A stretch of DNA of 64,000 nt from Amphritea sp. 1_MG-2023 (lineage in GTDB: Bacteria; Pseudomonadota; Gammaproteobacteria; Pseudomonadales; Balneatricaceae), in assembly GCF_030547545.1 (NCBI RefSeq), contig NZ_JAUOQE010000017.1, forward strand, positions 1 through 64,000, written 5' to 3'. Of this stretch, positions 35,951 to 45,290 are shown piece after piece. The position numbers and the translations under genes were made by a program. Every line of letters begins with the position of its first letter. Within the stretch, counting starts at the first letter, position 1. The notes under the pieces are model-generated. The model saw only the letters and a program-made list of their open reading frames with translations, searched no databases and was not told where the DNA came from.

Positions 35951-35976
35951 AAACGGCTCGGTGAGCCGTTTTTTTT
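35951..35976 (+). terminator. Rho-independent terminator after the SMI1-like gene
   Basis: AACGGCTC and GAGCCGTT pair with a 3-base loop and a run of eight T. Confidence 0.95.
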
Positions 35977-36039
35977 AGACTGTTATTGTGTCAGGTGTGT
36001 CAGGGTATTTATATTTTAGTTAAAGGGGGCAAAGCCCTT

Positions 36040-36134
36040 TACTGCATCCTGACGGTAATGAGGTACATTGAGTTGAATCCGGCTCGGGCAGGTATGGTTG
36101 AGTTACTCGGTCATTATCGTTGGTCGAGCTTGAG
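36040..36134 (+). pseudogene. Remnant of a REP-associated (Y1-type) transposase
   Basis: The translated segment M-R-Y-I-E-L-N-P-A-R-A-G-M-V-E and H-Y-R-W-S-S-L is the conserved middle/C-terminal part of REP-associated tyrosine transposases. The HUH and catalytic-Tyr parts are not found upstream. The fragment is cut on the right by the MITE beginning at 36135. It is non-functional. Confidence 0.8.
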
Positions 36135-36228
36135 GGAAGGTGCGAATAAGTCCGTTATGTTCTCTGCGGACATTAGAATGGCCAGATACGCGAAAGCCAG
36201 AGGCGTAATTGACTTATTCGCACCTTCC
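36135..36228. mobile_element. 94-bp MITE with IS5-type ends (second copy)
   Basis: Reverse-complement copy of the element at 8050-8143, differing at one of 94 bases. The flanks are TGAG on the left and TTAG on the right, a 4-bp duplication with one mismatch. It inserted into the transposase remnant. Confidence 0.92.
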
Positions 36229-36616
36229 TTAGCCACAACAGCGGAATAAAAATTATCGAGTTCCTCATATCGCACGCATCGTATAACACACTTGGCAATA
36301 AGCGTTAGGATTCCAGTGAATCAATAATCTTCGTAGTGACCGCCGATTGCAAAAATATACATTGAGTTATCGTCAAAATTATAAATTAATCGGTCTTTCT
36401 GAGAAATCCGCTTTGACCAAAAGTCAGAGAGGTTATGCCTTAACTGTTCAGGTTTACCCATGCTTTTGTCTGGGTCATCTCTATGCCCTCCACTGCATCG
36501 CTTTGTTTGTGCTTTATGTAGCACAAACCAACTACGTTTCGGCAGGTAATTACGGCGTTAGTTTTACCTGAAGCGGAGTAATATTATCGTGATACATTTT
36601 GATCTAAGGTATTACT
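36229..36616. other. Debris region around a toxin fragment
   Basis: Apart from the toxin fragment, the region holds an 8-bp perfect stem, GTTTGTGC and GCACAAAC, at 36505-36528. GCGTTAG-type motifs occur at 36300-36308 and 36553-36559. No intact gene. Confidence 0.4.
36321..36524 (-). pseudogene. Truncated YoeB/Txe-type toxin
   Basis: Residues 18-67 of this frame (G-K-P-E-Q-L-R-H-N-L-S-D-F-W-S-K-R-I and R-L-I-Y-N-F-D) match the C-terminal half of the Txe/YoeB mRNA interferase family, ending in G-G-H-Y-E-D-Y. The N-terminal half is absent and is replaced by unrelated sequence. No YefM antitoxin precedes it. Probably inactive. Confidence 0.65.
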
Positions 36617-36832
36617 ATGAGCACCGAAGTCGTCACGACGCTACAGCGACAAGCAATGAAGCTGCTTGCTGAGCGGCATGAGTCAAAAGAACCTATTCTT
36701 ATAACTGAGCAGGGTCAGCCATCAGCCTATTGGCTTGACGTAGCTGATTACGAGTTAATGGTCGATCGGATGAAAAGCTTAGAAGGTATCGCGAAAGGCG
36801 AGCAGGCGATCCGTGAAGGTCGAACATCTTAG
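36617..36832 (+). pseudogene. Orphan, C-terminally shortened Phd/YefM-type antitoxin
   Basis: A 71-residue protein. L-Q-R-Q-A-M-K-L-L-A, then E-P-I-L-I-T-E-Q-G-Q-P-S-A-Y and a D-Y-E-L-M helix, are the DNA-binding fold of Phd/YefM antitoxins, ending E-G-I-A-K-G-E-Q-A-I-R-E-G-R. Family members normally run on another 10-20 residues and are followed by a ParE/RelE toxin; here the frame stops and the radD gene follows on the other strand. The toxin is missing. It might still bind DNA. Confidence 0.65.
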
Positions 36833-36857
36833 GCTGTCGCAAAGCTTTACGTACAGC

Positions 36858-38606
36858 TTAGAGTTGATTGGCTTTACGGTAATTCCCTTGATAATCAAAA
36901 ATGCGCTCTTGGACGCGCCAAAATTGCCCGGCTTTGCGGGCGACGACAAAATCCGGTGCGCTAAATCGCGACGCAACGGCGAGTATTTCATCGGTCGAAC
37001 TAAACTGTCGCGGGGTTAAGCTTTGATCAAAACGGCGGCCAAACAGATCGTTAAAACGTTTACGCTGCCCAGGGTTTTGTAGATCAAACCATTCACTCAG
37101 CTCTTCTCCCTGCTCATCGTGATAGATGATCTTTAATTTTCCCTTGGCATCGGTCAGGGAGATACCGGCGCAGCGAATCACGCGAGCATCTTTGAGTTTA
37201 AGGGCGGCTTTAAGCTGATCATCGGGATCAATAATGGCATGACCACATTGGTGACAGTGGCGAGCGGCAATATCATTTTCAGCGTTGCATTGCGGGCACT
37301 CTTTAAAGCGAAAGCGATAATCGCATTGGCTCAGGCTGCCATTTGCCTTTGTCAGTGTGCCCTGACAGCGACGACCAAAATGTTCGATGATATGACCGTC
37401 GTCATCGGTTTTACCCCAGAAAATATTAGCGAACTCGCACGCAGGGCAGAACACTTGCACCGGTACGCTGCTACTGTCTGGCTTGGCCCGACCGACTTCG
37501 GGGGCAAATAAATTAAAGCCGTTACCGGCGTAATCCATTATCAGGCAGTTCTCTTTACCCTCGGCGAGCCGTAGCCCTCGACCGACAATCTGTTGGAACA
37601 GCGAGACTGATTGCGTGGGCCTGAGAATGGCGATGAAGTCGACATGAGGCGCATCAAACCCGGTGGTGAGTACGGCGACGTTAACGAGGTATTTTAGCTG
37701 TTTCTGCTTAAACTGATTAATGCGCTGATCGCGTTCGGCATTGTCAGTGGCGCCGGTAATCAGGGCTGTTTCGTTTAGAGGCAGGTAGCGACAGACCTCT
37801 TCGGCATGACGTACCGTTGCCGCAAACACCATCACCCCTTGACGTTCAGCGGCGAGGCTTTCGATCTGTTGGCAAATAGCTTGCGTGACGCGGGGATGAC
37901 TGACTAATAATTGATTCACCTCTGCTTCCGCATAGCCGCCGAATCGATTGGCATTGAGGGCCGAGAAATCATACTGTGCAATCGGCGCATCCACCATCTG
38001 TGGTGGTGTGAGAAAGCCGCGTTTAATCATGTATTGCAGGGGGAGTTCGTAGATGCAGTGTTCGAAAGGCCGTGCTTCACTGCTGCGACAGAAGCCGCGA
38101 TAGTGGTAGCGATAGATCCATCCCATCCCCATGCGGTAGGGCGTCGCGGTTAAACCGAGGAGTTTGAGTTGCGGATTGAAGGTTCTGAGTTGAGTGAATA
38201 TCTGTTGATACTGACTGTTTTCAGCATCGCTAACGCGATGACACTCATCGATGATCACCAGCGAATGCTCGCAGGCAAACGCTTGTAGGTTACGTACCAC
38301 TGATTGAACACTGGCAAAGGTGACTTGAAAATGTTCCTGCTTTTGCTTAAGACCAGCAGAATAGAGGCCGCCCTGCAGGCCATAACTCAAATATTTTTGG
38401 TGATTCTGTTCCACCAACTCTTTGACATGGGCCAGCACTAGAATTTTACGGCGAGCTAAGCGCGCGAGTTCAGCAATCACCAAGCTTTTACCCGCACCGG
38501 TGGGTAACACGATGACGGCTGAATCATCCGTTTTACGAAAGTGGTTTAGGGTTGCCTCTACGGCATCACGTTGATAGTCACGCAGTTGAAATTGGCTAGG
38601 CATCAT
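36858..38606 (-). CDS. radD: DNA repair helicase RadD (YejH)
   Basis: A 582-residue superfamily 2 helicase-like ATPase, close to the 586 residues of E. coli RadD. Walker A is L-P-T-G-A-G-K-S near residue 38 and the DEAD-like box is D-E-C-H. Helicase-C motif VI is Q-I-V-G-R-G-L-R. The C-terminal zinc region has C-P-A-C, then C-x-x-C pairs in [20 protein letters not shown]. RadD acts in double-strand-break repair with RecA and SSB. It is monocistronic and convergent with the antitoxin remnant. Confidence 0.96.
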   Translation of the reverse strand: MMPSQFQLRDYQRDAVEATLNHFRKTDDSAVIVLPTGAGKSLVIAELARLARRKILVLAHVKELVEQNHQKYLSYGLQGGLYSAGLKQKQEHFQVTFASVQSVVRNLQAFACEHSLVIIDECHRVSDAENSQYQQIFTQLRTFNPQLKLLGLTATPYRMGMGWIYRYHYRGFCRSSEARPFEHCIYELPLQYMIKRGFLTPPQMVDAPIAQYDFSALNANRFGGYAEAEVNQLLVSHPRVTQAICQQIESLAAERQGVMVFAATVRHAEEVCRYLPLNETALITGATDNAERDQRINQFKQKQLKYLVNVAVLTTGFDAPHVDFIAILRPTQSVSLFQQIVGRGLRLAEGKENCLIMDYAGNGFNLFAPEVGRAKPDSSSVPVQVFCPACEFANIFWGKTDDDGHIIEHFGRRCQGTLTKANGSLSQCDYRFRFKECPQCNAENDIAARHCHQCGHAIIDPDDQLKAALKLKDARVIRCAGISLTDAKGKLKIIYHDEQGEELSEWFDLQNPGQRKRFNDLFGRRFDQSLTPRQFSSTDEILAVASRFSAPDFVVARKAGQFWRVQERIFDYQGNYRKANQL

Positions 38607-38916
38607 ATCGCTCTGATTGTCAATGCAGCCAAAAGGCGCGATTGAAACGGGCTTGCTGGCAAGTAAGTTAAAGCGGTCATGACAGGATAATCATCGAGCG
38701 ATACCGTACCATGTGTGGCTATGTTAAGGGAGTGAGTCATGCGACTATTGTAGCGTGTTAATAATGGCTTTAAACGAGCTTTTTTATACAGACTATGAGA
38801 TATTTTAACTGTATAACATAGGCCGCTCAGCGTTGTATTGAGTAGATTGGCTTTATGCGTCTATTGTGAAATACATGTTCTGATAGCACTGCTTATTTTA
38901 AGAAGAGGAAATGGAA
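38607..38916. other. Divergent spacer between radD and the MscS gene
   Basis: About 310 bp holding both promoters. No repeat, palindrome or small gene could be supported. Confidence 0.4.
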
Positions 38917-39726
38917 ATGGATCTATCTTTTGTCGATGTATACGTCATCCCTTGGGTGATCAATATAGCGATGGCTGCGGCTATCTTTATTCTTGGTCGG
39001 ATGGTTGCGAAGTTCTTAGTATCTCTGTTGGGTAAAATTCTCCGTAAGGGGAAAATGGAAGATATTCTGGTTAACTTTATTACCGCGATTGCCAATGTTT
39101 TATTATTGCTGGTGGTAGTGGTTGCCTCATTAGATCAGTTAGGGGTTGATACAACCTCAATGATTGCCTTGGTCGGTGCTGCCGGTTTGGCCGTTGGTCT
39201 GGCTTTACAAGGTTCGTTGCAAAATTTTGCGGCGGGTGTGATGCTGATTATCTTCCGTCCATTTAAAGAGGGCGACTTTGTTGAAGCGGCGAGTGTTGCG
39301 GGTGTTGTAGAACATATTAGTATCTTCAATACCATTATGCGCACGGGAGACAACAAAGAAGTGATCGTGCCTAACGGTAATATCTATAGCGGTGTTATTA
39401 CCAACTACTCTGCGCGTGATACGCGTCGTGTCGATATGGTGTTTGGTATCGGTTATGGCGATGATTTGAAGAAAGCCAAAGCGCTTCTCGAAGAAATCGT
39501 AACCAGTGATGAACGTGTCTTGAAAGAACCTGCACCGGTGATCGCGGTATCTGAATTAGCCGATAGTAGTGTCAACTTTGTTGTGCGTCCTTGGGTTAAA
39601 TCGGGTGATTTCTGGGGCGTTAAGTTTGATACAACCGAAAGCGTTAAGTTACGCTTTGATGAGGAAGGTATCTCTATTCCTTTCCCACAAATGGATGTGC
39701 ATCAGTACAAGCACGAGAACGATTAA
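38917..39726 (+). CDS. mscS: Small-conductance mechanosensitive channel MscS
   Basis: A protein of about 269 residues with three helices. The pore helix A-G-L-A-V-G-L-A-L-Q-G-S-L-Q-N-F-A-A-G is the MscS signature, followed by the F-x-x-G-D-F-V beta domain and a cytoplasmic vestibule. It releases solutes on hypo-osmotic shock. GAGG lies 8 bases before the ATG at 38917 and only 2 before the ATG at 38911, so the former is preferred. It is monocistronic with a terminator. Confidence 0.94.
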   Translation: MDLSFVDVYVIPWVINIAMAAAIFILGRMVAKFLVSLLGKILRKGKMEDILVNFITAIANVLLLLVVVVASLDQLGVDTTSMIALVGAAGLAVGLALQGSLQNFAAGVMLIIFRPFKEGDFVEAASVAGVVEHISIFNTIMRTGDNKEVIVPNGNIYSGVITNYSARDTRRVDMVFGIGYGDDLKKAKALLEEIVTSDERVLKEPAPVIAVSELADSSVNFVVRPWVKSGDFWGVKFDTTESVKLRFDEEGISIPFPQMDVHQYKHEND

Positions 39727-39756
39727 CTCGTTTAGTCGTCTCGATAACTCACACAA

Positions 39757-39784
39757 AACAGTCGCTTATGCGGCTGTTTTTTTT
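39757..39784 (+). terminator. Terminator of the MscS gene
   Basis: AACAGTCGC and GCGGCTGTT pair (one G-T pair) around TTAT and run into eight T. Confidence 0.9.
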
Positions 39785-39793
39785 AGTGGTTAG

Positions 39794-39956
39794 GGAAGGT
39801 GCGAATAATCCCGTTATGTCCTCCCTTCGAGGCTTTCAGAGAAGCAGGATCTCAGCGTTAACATTTTTCGACGTACAACCAGTATGCCTGTAACGGTTGC
39901 CTTGATCTCCAGCTTCTCTGTAAGCCAGAGGCGTCATTGACTTATTCGCACCTTCC
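39794..39956. mobile_element. 163-bp MITE derivative with IS5-type ends
   Basis: Both ends match the 94-bp element (about 30 bp each, a few changes), but the core is different and longer. It contains an imperfect inverted repeat, CAGAGAAGCAGGATCTCAGC against the complement of GATCTCCAGCTTCTCTG, so it can fold into a large hairpin. The flanks are a perfect TTAG duplication (39790-39793 and 39957-39960). No coding capacity. Confidence 0.9.
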
Positions 39957-39987
39957 TTAGGCTTGCTAGGTTGTCTCTAGATTGTAT

Positions 39988-42189
39988 CTAGGTCGTATCG
40001 CTGGGTGGATCAATATTCAGAGCCACATCGACCTCTCGTTTTAGCGTTTCGTTTTCCAGACGCACTTTCTGTGTTTCCAAACGATAACGAAAGATGTCCT
40101 TATCACGGGCTTCAAGTTTGCTCGTGAGGCCGGCTATTCGCTTATCTTGTAGCCCGATAATGTGTTCGTATTTTTTCACTTTGTTTTGCAAGCTGTTGAT
40201 CAAACCGTAGTTTTGCATCCCGGTTGCATGTGTCTGTTGTGCATCTTCGGGGTGTTGATTGAGTTCGGTCACGAGGTGTTTGTATAGCGCTTTAAGATCC
40301 GCCGATTCCCGCTCATTATAGCGAATATTGCTTTCCACCGCTTTATGGGCACTGGCAGAGCCAATAGAGCCAGCAAGGGTGTGTTCTAGCATACGGTGAA
40401 ATTCGAGCAATTCAATTATGGCAATATGACTTTTTCGACTGACTTGTAGATCTTCTGTCATTTGAGTCAGCGCGGCTTTGGCTTTTTCACTGCTTAAATA
40501 GCCCTCTAGTAAGGTTTGCGCTTCATTGAGTTTATCACTGAGGGGTATATAGCGGTCTAAGCCGGTCGGACGGGCTTGTCGGAAAGGGACCGGATGCATT
40601 GCACTGAGAAATTCAGTCGATAGGCTACGCTCAACTTTATGTGGCGAATAGAGGAGAGAGCCCAGAATATAAAAGCTGATATTGACCAGCAGCGTCCAAA
40701 CCACACTGTGCGGAATAGAGCCGAGATGTTCGAGGCCAAATAGCGCTTCGGGACGTAACACTGACAATCCCAGTAGACCTTCTTGCAGAATACGACTATC
40801 TAGCCAGCCGTGTTCGATAAAAGCCGGAATGAGTAAGGTATAAACCCACATTAAAAAACCCGCTAATAAGCCTGCAAATGCACCTGCGCTGTTGCCTCGG
40901 CGCCAGAAAAGACCGCCGAGAAGGGCGGGTGAAAATTGTAATACGGCGACAAACGAGATCAACCCGATGGCGACGAGGATATAAGCATCACTGAACTCTA
41001 TCGAAAACCCATAACTGCTTAAGAGAATTACTCCTGCCAATAACCAGCGTAGCTGTAACAAATAGGGCTTAATACATCGACATATGGCGACTCTTTCGAT
41101 GATTGGCACCAGCAGATGGTTAGCTGCCATGGTCGAGAGTGTCATGGTGGTAATGATGATCATACCGGTAGCGGCCGAAAAACCACCAATAAAGGCTAAC
41201 ATCGTCAAAATATTATTATTCGCTAGCTGTGGCAGCAGCAAAACATAAAAGTCAGCCGAGGCTTCTGGTAAGCCCATGAGTAGACCCCCTGCGGCAATAG
41301 GGACGACAAATAGGTTGATCAAAATCATATACAGCGGCAACACCCAGATCGCTGTTTTGATATGTTTGATATCGGCATTTTCCACGACGGCCACATGAAA
41401 CATCCGTGGTAAATTTTGAATAGCGGCAAAGCTAAGAACAATCAGCGTTAGCCACATCACGCCAGAATCTGCGGTGCCGCTTACCTGAATGACACGTTCG
41501 AATCCCTGCTCGAATAGCTGTTCGGTAATATCATCGAAGCCATTAAATAGGCTGAAACTGACAAAACAGCCGACCGCGATAAAGGCGACTAGCTTAACGA
41601 GGCATTCGACCGCTAGGGCGGTCATCATGCCTTGATGACGTTCTGTTGGGTCGAGCCTACGCATACCGAACATAATCGTGAATGCAATCATGAAGAGGGT
41701 GATCAGTAGACCGGATATATCCCCGTTCACCGCCGAACTCTGTTGTTCTGTGATTAATTGAAATGAGCCGGTCAGCGCTTTTAATTGTAAGGCGATATAG
41801 GGAAGAATGCCGAACAGCGCCATCACGGTGACTAACGCGGCAATCGCTTCAGAACGGTTATATCGGGTTGAAATGAAGTCGGCGATACTGGTGATATGAA
41901 AGGTCTCTTTTGCATGCACCATCCGTTTTAGAATGATCCACCAGCAGGCAATCCCGAGCATGGCACCGAGATAGACGCCGAGATATTGCAACCCAGCACT
42001 GGCGGCAAAGCCGACACTGCCATAAAAGGTCCAAGAAGTATGGTAAACCGCCAGCGAAAGGGCATAGATCCAAGGGCCTTTAAAGCCTTCGCCTCGATGA
42101 CTAATACGTCGCTCTACCATCTGGGCGATCGCGAACAGTACCGCCATATATAAAGTGACAATGAGAATAACGGTCAGTGAGCTAAACAT
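39988..42189 (-). CDS. SLC5-type transporter with STAC domain but no histidine kinase
   Basis: A 733-residue protein. Residues 1-510 are a 13-helix sodium:solute symporter domain like that of sensor kinases CbrA and PutP-like proteins. Residues about 545-620 include A-G-S-I-G-S-A-S-A-H, the signature of the STAC domain that links SLC5 transporters to kinases. In CbrA-type proteins a PAS/HisKA/HATPase module follows; here the last 80 residues are instead a Lys/Glu/Leu-rich coiled coil (N-S-L-Q-N-K-V-K-K-Y-E) and the protein ends. AAGGA lies before the ATG. Role is unknown: perhaps a transporter-sensor signalling through a separate partner. A kinase gene is not next to it. Confidence 0.85.
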   Translation of the reverse strand: MFSSLTVILIVTLYMAVLFAIAQMVERRISHRGEGFKGPWIYALSLAVYHTSWTFYGSVGFAASAGLQYLGVYLGAMLGIACWWIILKRMVHAKETFHITSIADFISTRYNRSEAIAALVTVMALFGILPYIALQLKALTGSFQLITEQQSSAVNGDISGLLITLFMIAFTIMFGMRRLDPTERHQGMMTALAVECLVKLVAFIAVGCFVSFSLFNGFDDITEQLFEQGFERVIQVSGTADSGVMWLTLIVLSFAAIQNLPRMFHVAVVENADIKHIKTAIWVLPLYMILINLFVVPIAAGGLLMGLPEASADFYVLLLPQLANNNILTMLAFIGGFSAATGMIIITTMTLSTMAANHLLVPIIERVAICRCIKPYLLQLRWLLAGVILLSSYGFSIEFSDAYILVAIGLISFVAVLQFSPALLGGLFWRRGNSAGAFAGLLAGFLMWVYTLLIPAFIEHGWLDSRILQEGLLGLSVLRPEALFGLEHLGSIPHSVVWTLLVNISFYILGSLLYSPHKVERSLSTEFLSAMHPVPFRQARPTGLDRYIPLSDKLNEAQTLLEGYLSSEKAKAALTQMTEDLQVSRKSHIAIIELLEFHRMLEHTLAGSIGSASAHKAVESNIRYNERESADLKALYKHLVTELNQHPEDAQQTHATGMQNYGLINSLQNKVKKYEHIIGLQDKRIAGLTSKLEARDKDIFRYRLETQKVRLENETLKREVDVALNIDPPSDTT

Positions 42190-42267
42190 CTATATCCTTT
42201 ATATGCATAAATATTTTAAAACAGTATTTATAAATCAGATAGTTAAGCTATAGCTGGCTTCGCGGCT

Positions 42268-42327
42268 AAGGTCAATGAAAATAAGCTCAATGCAGATAAG
42301 TTGCTCAGATAAGGTCAATGCAAAGAT
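42268..42327. repeat. Roughly 15-bp tandem repeat, four units
   Basis: Units are AAGGTCAATGAAAAT, AAGCTCAATGCAGAT, AAGTTGCTCAGAT and AAGGTCAATGCAAAGAT. The array lies 78 bp upstream of the SLC5-STAC start. Confidence 0.7.
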
Positions 42328-42340
42328 CACGGCGTTGACG

Positions 42341-42613
42341 CTATGGTGCTCCAGACGCGTGATCATCGGGCGGTGGTTTGACGCTGCAGCATGCCGGTGG
42401 CACGGGATCATAGCCACCGGGATGACCCGGATGACACTTTCCTATGCGCTTGAGGCCTAGCCAGCAACCTTTAAAAATACCATGGGTTTCAATTGCTTCA
42501 ACCGTATAGGCCGAACAGGTAGGATAGAACCGACAATTTGGTCCGAGAAATGGGCTGACCAGATATTGATAGGCTCGAATGAGAAAGATAAAGTAGCGGC
42601 GTAAAATCATCAT
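42341..42613 (-). CDS. yidD: Membrane protein insertion efficiency factor YidD
   Basis: About 90 residues. R[23 protein letters not shown] is the unmistakable YidD core, with its three conserved cysteines including the later [13 protein letters not shown]. It assists YidC-dependent insertion at the inner membrane. The start is taken at 42613 (adjacent ATG 42610 also possible); upstream residues from 42670 are not conserved. It is not next to rnpA or yidC here, unlike the usual cluster. Confidence 0.92.
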   Translation of the reverse strand: MMILRRYFIFLIRAYQYLVSPFLGPNCRFYPTCSAYTVEAIETHGIFKGCWLGLKRIGKCHPGHPGGYDPVPPACCSVKPPPDDHASGAP

Positions 42614-42687
42614 CGCAGTGTAGCGCCGCGAACCCTCGGGATACAAGTAAAACTCGCATAGAGGTAACACTGCCTCAGCGTTTTAGC

Positions 42688-42771
42688 AAATAGTCTCGGG
42701 CAATTGAGTCTCGGGTCAGTAGTCTTGAACAAATAATCACGAACTAAATAGTCTCGAAAAAATTGTCCTCA
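42688..42771. repeat. Degenerate 13-15-bp tandem repeat between yidD and phoH
   Basis: About six diverged units centred on AGTCTCGGG-like sequence: AGTCTCGGGCAATTG, AGTCTCGGGTCAGT, AGTCTTGAACAAAT and later variants. Confidence 0.55.
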
Positions 42772-42821
42772 GACACGTGTTTCGAGTGAATGCATGAATG
42801 TTGAGCTGACGTAATAGTCAG

Positions 42822-42848
42822 ACAAGCCGTTACAAGGTAACGGCTTGT
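42822..42848 (-). terminator. Perfect 12-bp hairpin downstream of phoH
   Basis: ACAAGCCGTTAC and GTAACGGCTTGT with a 3-base loop, 22 bp after the phoH stop. There is no U tract on either strand, so it may protect the mRNA end or work with Rho. Confidence 0.6.
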
Positions 42849-42870
42849 GAAGAATAATACGGCGTTTGAG

Positions 42871-44256
42871 TTAGAGGTGTTCTTCGGCGTATTCGGCCAA
42901 TCTAGAGCGGAAAATACCCTCTAAATGTACCGATGAGGCGCCTTCAAAGCCTTTGAATCGTTCGACAACATAGGTCAAACCGGAGGTTAAGGCGGTTAGA
43001 TAGTTGGAATCAATCTGCGCTAGATTACCTAAGCAGATCATTTTACTGTCCTTACCGCAGCGGGTTAGGATGGTTTTGAGCTGTTGTGGTGTCAGGTTTT
43101 GCGCTTCATCAATGAGAACCACCGCGTTTTGAATGCTACGACCTCGCAAAAAGTTGAGTGATTTGAACTGAATGTTAGCCTTCTCAATCGCATATTTAAC
43201 GCTGCTTTGAGGGCGTTCATCCCCTTCATGCATCGCTTCTAGATTATCGTGGATAGAGCTTAGCCAAGGAGTCATTTTCTCCTCTTCAGTACCGGGTAGA
43301 AAACCGATATCTTCCGCTACTGGTGGGGTTGAGCGGGTTACGATAATTTTATTAAAGCGCCCCTGTTCTATCACCATCTCGAGTGCACAGGCTAGCGCAA
43401 TCAGGGTTTTACCCGAACCGGCCGCGCCATTGAGTAAGCACAGATCGATATCAGGATCTTGTATCGATTGCATAGCGAATGCCTGAAAAATATTGATGGG
43501 GTGAATACCCCAGCATTCTTGCTGCATTAATTTATCGTAGCCAAGATCTAACAATACGATTTCTTCGTGATTGACTGAAACGACACGGGCGGCAAAATCT
43601 TTCGAATCGTCGTAGATATACTGACAGGGATAAGCGTTGGGTAGCAGATCGGGGTTAACTTTATGGTAAGTGTTGGCGCCGTCTTGATAGCTTTTAACTT
43701 TATCGACGTTTTCCCAGAAGTTACCCTCAATATGAAAGTGTCCCGAGGGCAGCAAATCTAAATCAGATACCAACTGATCTTTACGATAATCCTCAACTTT
43801 TTGTAAGCCTGCACCGAGCGCCTTGAGACGCATATTAATATCTTTGGTGACCAGCACAATTTCACGATGAGGATCACTGCCCTGTAGGTGCAGTGCACAG
43901 TTAATAATATGATTGTCGTTATTGGTATTATCCGGGAGAAAGCCCTGACGGGTGGTTAGTTCATGATCGGGGAATATGCTGAGTTTGCCCAGCTTGGTGT
44001 TATCTTCGGTGCCGGGAACAAGAATTTGTACACCTTTGAGAATTTGTGATGGGGTGGCTGCACTGAGGATATTATCGATGGCTCTAATTACGTGGCGCGC
44101 TTCCTGTGCCACGCTTTGTTTACGGTCCTTTATGTTATCGAGTTCTTCCAGGACGGTCATTGGAATGGCGACATCCTGCTCTTTAAATTCGTACAGGCAG
44201 TTCGGATCATGCAATAAAACATTGGTATCGAGGATATAGAGTTTATCAGCACTCAT
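42871..44256 (-). CDS. PhoH-like ATPase with N-terminal PIN domain (PhoH2 type)
   Basis: A 461-residue protein. Residues 1-150 are a PIN RNase domain with the acidic residues L-D-T-N-V-L-L-H-D and later E-E-L-D. The C-terminal half is the PhoH ATPase domain with Walker A G-A-A-G-S-G-K-T-L and Walker B V-V-L-I-D-E-A-Q-N. Such PhoH2 proteins couple an RNA helicase-like motor to an RNase. AAGGA lies 7 bases before the ATG. It is monocistronic. Confidence 0.93.
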   Translation of the reverse strand: MSADKLYILDTNVLLHDPNCLYEFKEQDVAIPMTVLEELDNIKDRKQSVAQEARHVIRAIDNILSAATPSQILKGVQILVPGTEDNTKLGKLSIFPDHELTTRQGFLPDNTNNDNHIINCALHLQGSDPHREIVLVTKDINMRLKALGAGLQKVEDYRKDQLVSDLDLLPSGHFHIEGNFWENVDKVKSYQDGANTYHKVNPDLLPNAYPCQYIYDDSKDFAARVVSVNHEEIVLLDLGYDKLMQQECWGIHPINIFQAFAMQSIQDPDIDLCLLNGAAGSGKTLIALACALEMVIEQGRFNKIIVTRSTPPVAEDIGFLPGTEEEKMTPWLSSIHDNLEAMHEGDERPQSSVKYAIEKANIQFKSLNFLRGRSIQNAVVLIDEAQNLTPQQLKTILTRCGKDSKMICLGNLAQIDSNYLTALTSGLTYVVERFKGFEGASSVHLEGIFRSRLAEYAEEHL

Positions 44257-44390
44257 ACGGGTTTCCTTCTCGAGCCGACTCAGATATTGGCGCAGTTACC
44301 GCTAAAAAAAATTCGGTCTGCCTAGTTAGTTAAGCAGAAGTTGGCGTAGGATTAAAGCCATGATTTAGCATTATTTTATGGAGTCGGTCT

Positions 44391-45110
44391 GTGCAGTATC
44401 AGAAAATAGTCATTCTCACGGGGGCGGGCATATCGGCTGAATCGGGGATTAGAACCTTTCGCGCGGCGGATGGATTATGGGAAGATCATCGGATTGAAGA
44501 TGTCGCAACGCCAGAGGCATTTGCGCAAAATCCGCAGCAAGTCCATCGGTTTTATAATCAACGCCGAGCGCAACTGATGTCGCCTGATATTCAGCCCAAT
44601 GCAGCGCATCAGGCGCTTGCCCGATTGGAACAGTCGATAGCCGCACAGCCATCCGCCGAGCTACTGTTGGTGACGCAAAATATAGATAATCTGCATGAGC
44701 GGGCGGGCAGTCAAAACCTGATTCATATGCACGGTGAATTGTTAAGCCTAAGGTGTACTGCGTCTGCACAGGTGTTCTCGCATCATGGTGTGGTCACTAT
44801 CGATGATGCTTGTGATTGCTGCGATCAACGCGGTACGCTAAGACCTAATATCGTTTGGTTTGGTGAACGACCAATGCAGATGGAGGCGATCTATGAGGCC
44901 CTCGAAAGTTGCGATCTGTTTATCTCGATTGGCACTTCGGGGCATGTTTATCCGGCGGCCGGTTTGGTCGAAATAGCCAACAGTGTGGGGGCTGAAACTG
45001 TCGAAATTAACCTAGAGCCGTCGACGATTCAATCCGCCTTCGATCGTCATATTTATGGCCCTGCTAGCCGCGAGGTACCTCGCTTTGTTGAAAGTTTGAT
45101 CAATAGTTAA
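44391..45110 (+). CDS. cobB: NAD-dependent protein deacylase, sirtuin class III (CobB-like)
   Basis: A 239-residue sirtuin that removes acyl groups from lysine using [12 protein letters not shown] (residues 11-19) binds NAD; Q96-N97-I98-D99 and catalytic His114 are present. A small zinc module has Cys122 and C-D-C-C near 141-144, with the second N-terminal Cys position replaced, as in E. coli CobB. The start is a GTG at 44391, with GGAG about 8 bases before it. It is followed by ppnN on the same strand after 180 bp. Confidence 0.93.
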   Translation: MQYQKIVILTGAGISAESGIRTFRAADGLWEDHRIEDVATPEAFAQNPQQVHRFYNQRRAQLMSPDIQPNAAHQALARLEQSIAAQPSAELLLVTQNIDNLHERAGSQNLIHMHGELLSLRCTASAQVFSHHGVVTIDDACDCCDQRGTLRPNIVWFGERPMQMEAIYEALESCDLFISIGTSGHVYPAAGLVEIANSVGAETVEINLEPSTIQSAFDRHIYGPASREVPRFVESLINS

Positions 45111-45290
45111 TTGTTTCTTATCAACAAGTTACTGGAGCTATACTTGATTATTAACTATATTGTAATCTGAGTTATATATTTTAGACGGAGCAGGGAGAGA
45201 TATCGGACAGCGATATCAAGGGATTTGTTAAGCCCTATCGACAGCCGGAAATACTTTCTGCGCTGGGGTGTTTATTTAGAGGGCAAGACT

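Noticed and set aside
36233-36560. Integron attC-like motifs (GCGTTAG) around the toxin fragments
   Set aside because: The motifs do not pair into a convincing attC stem, core-site bases deviate, and no integrase or cassette array is present.
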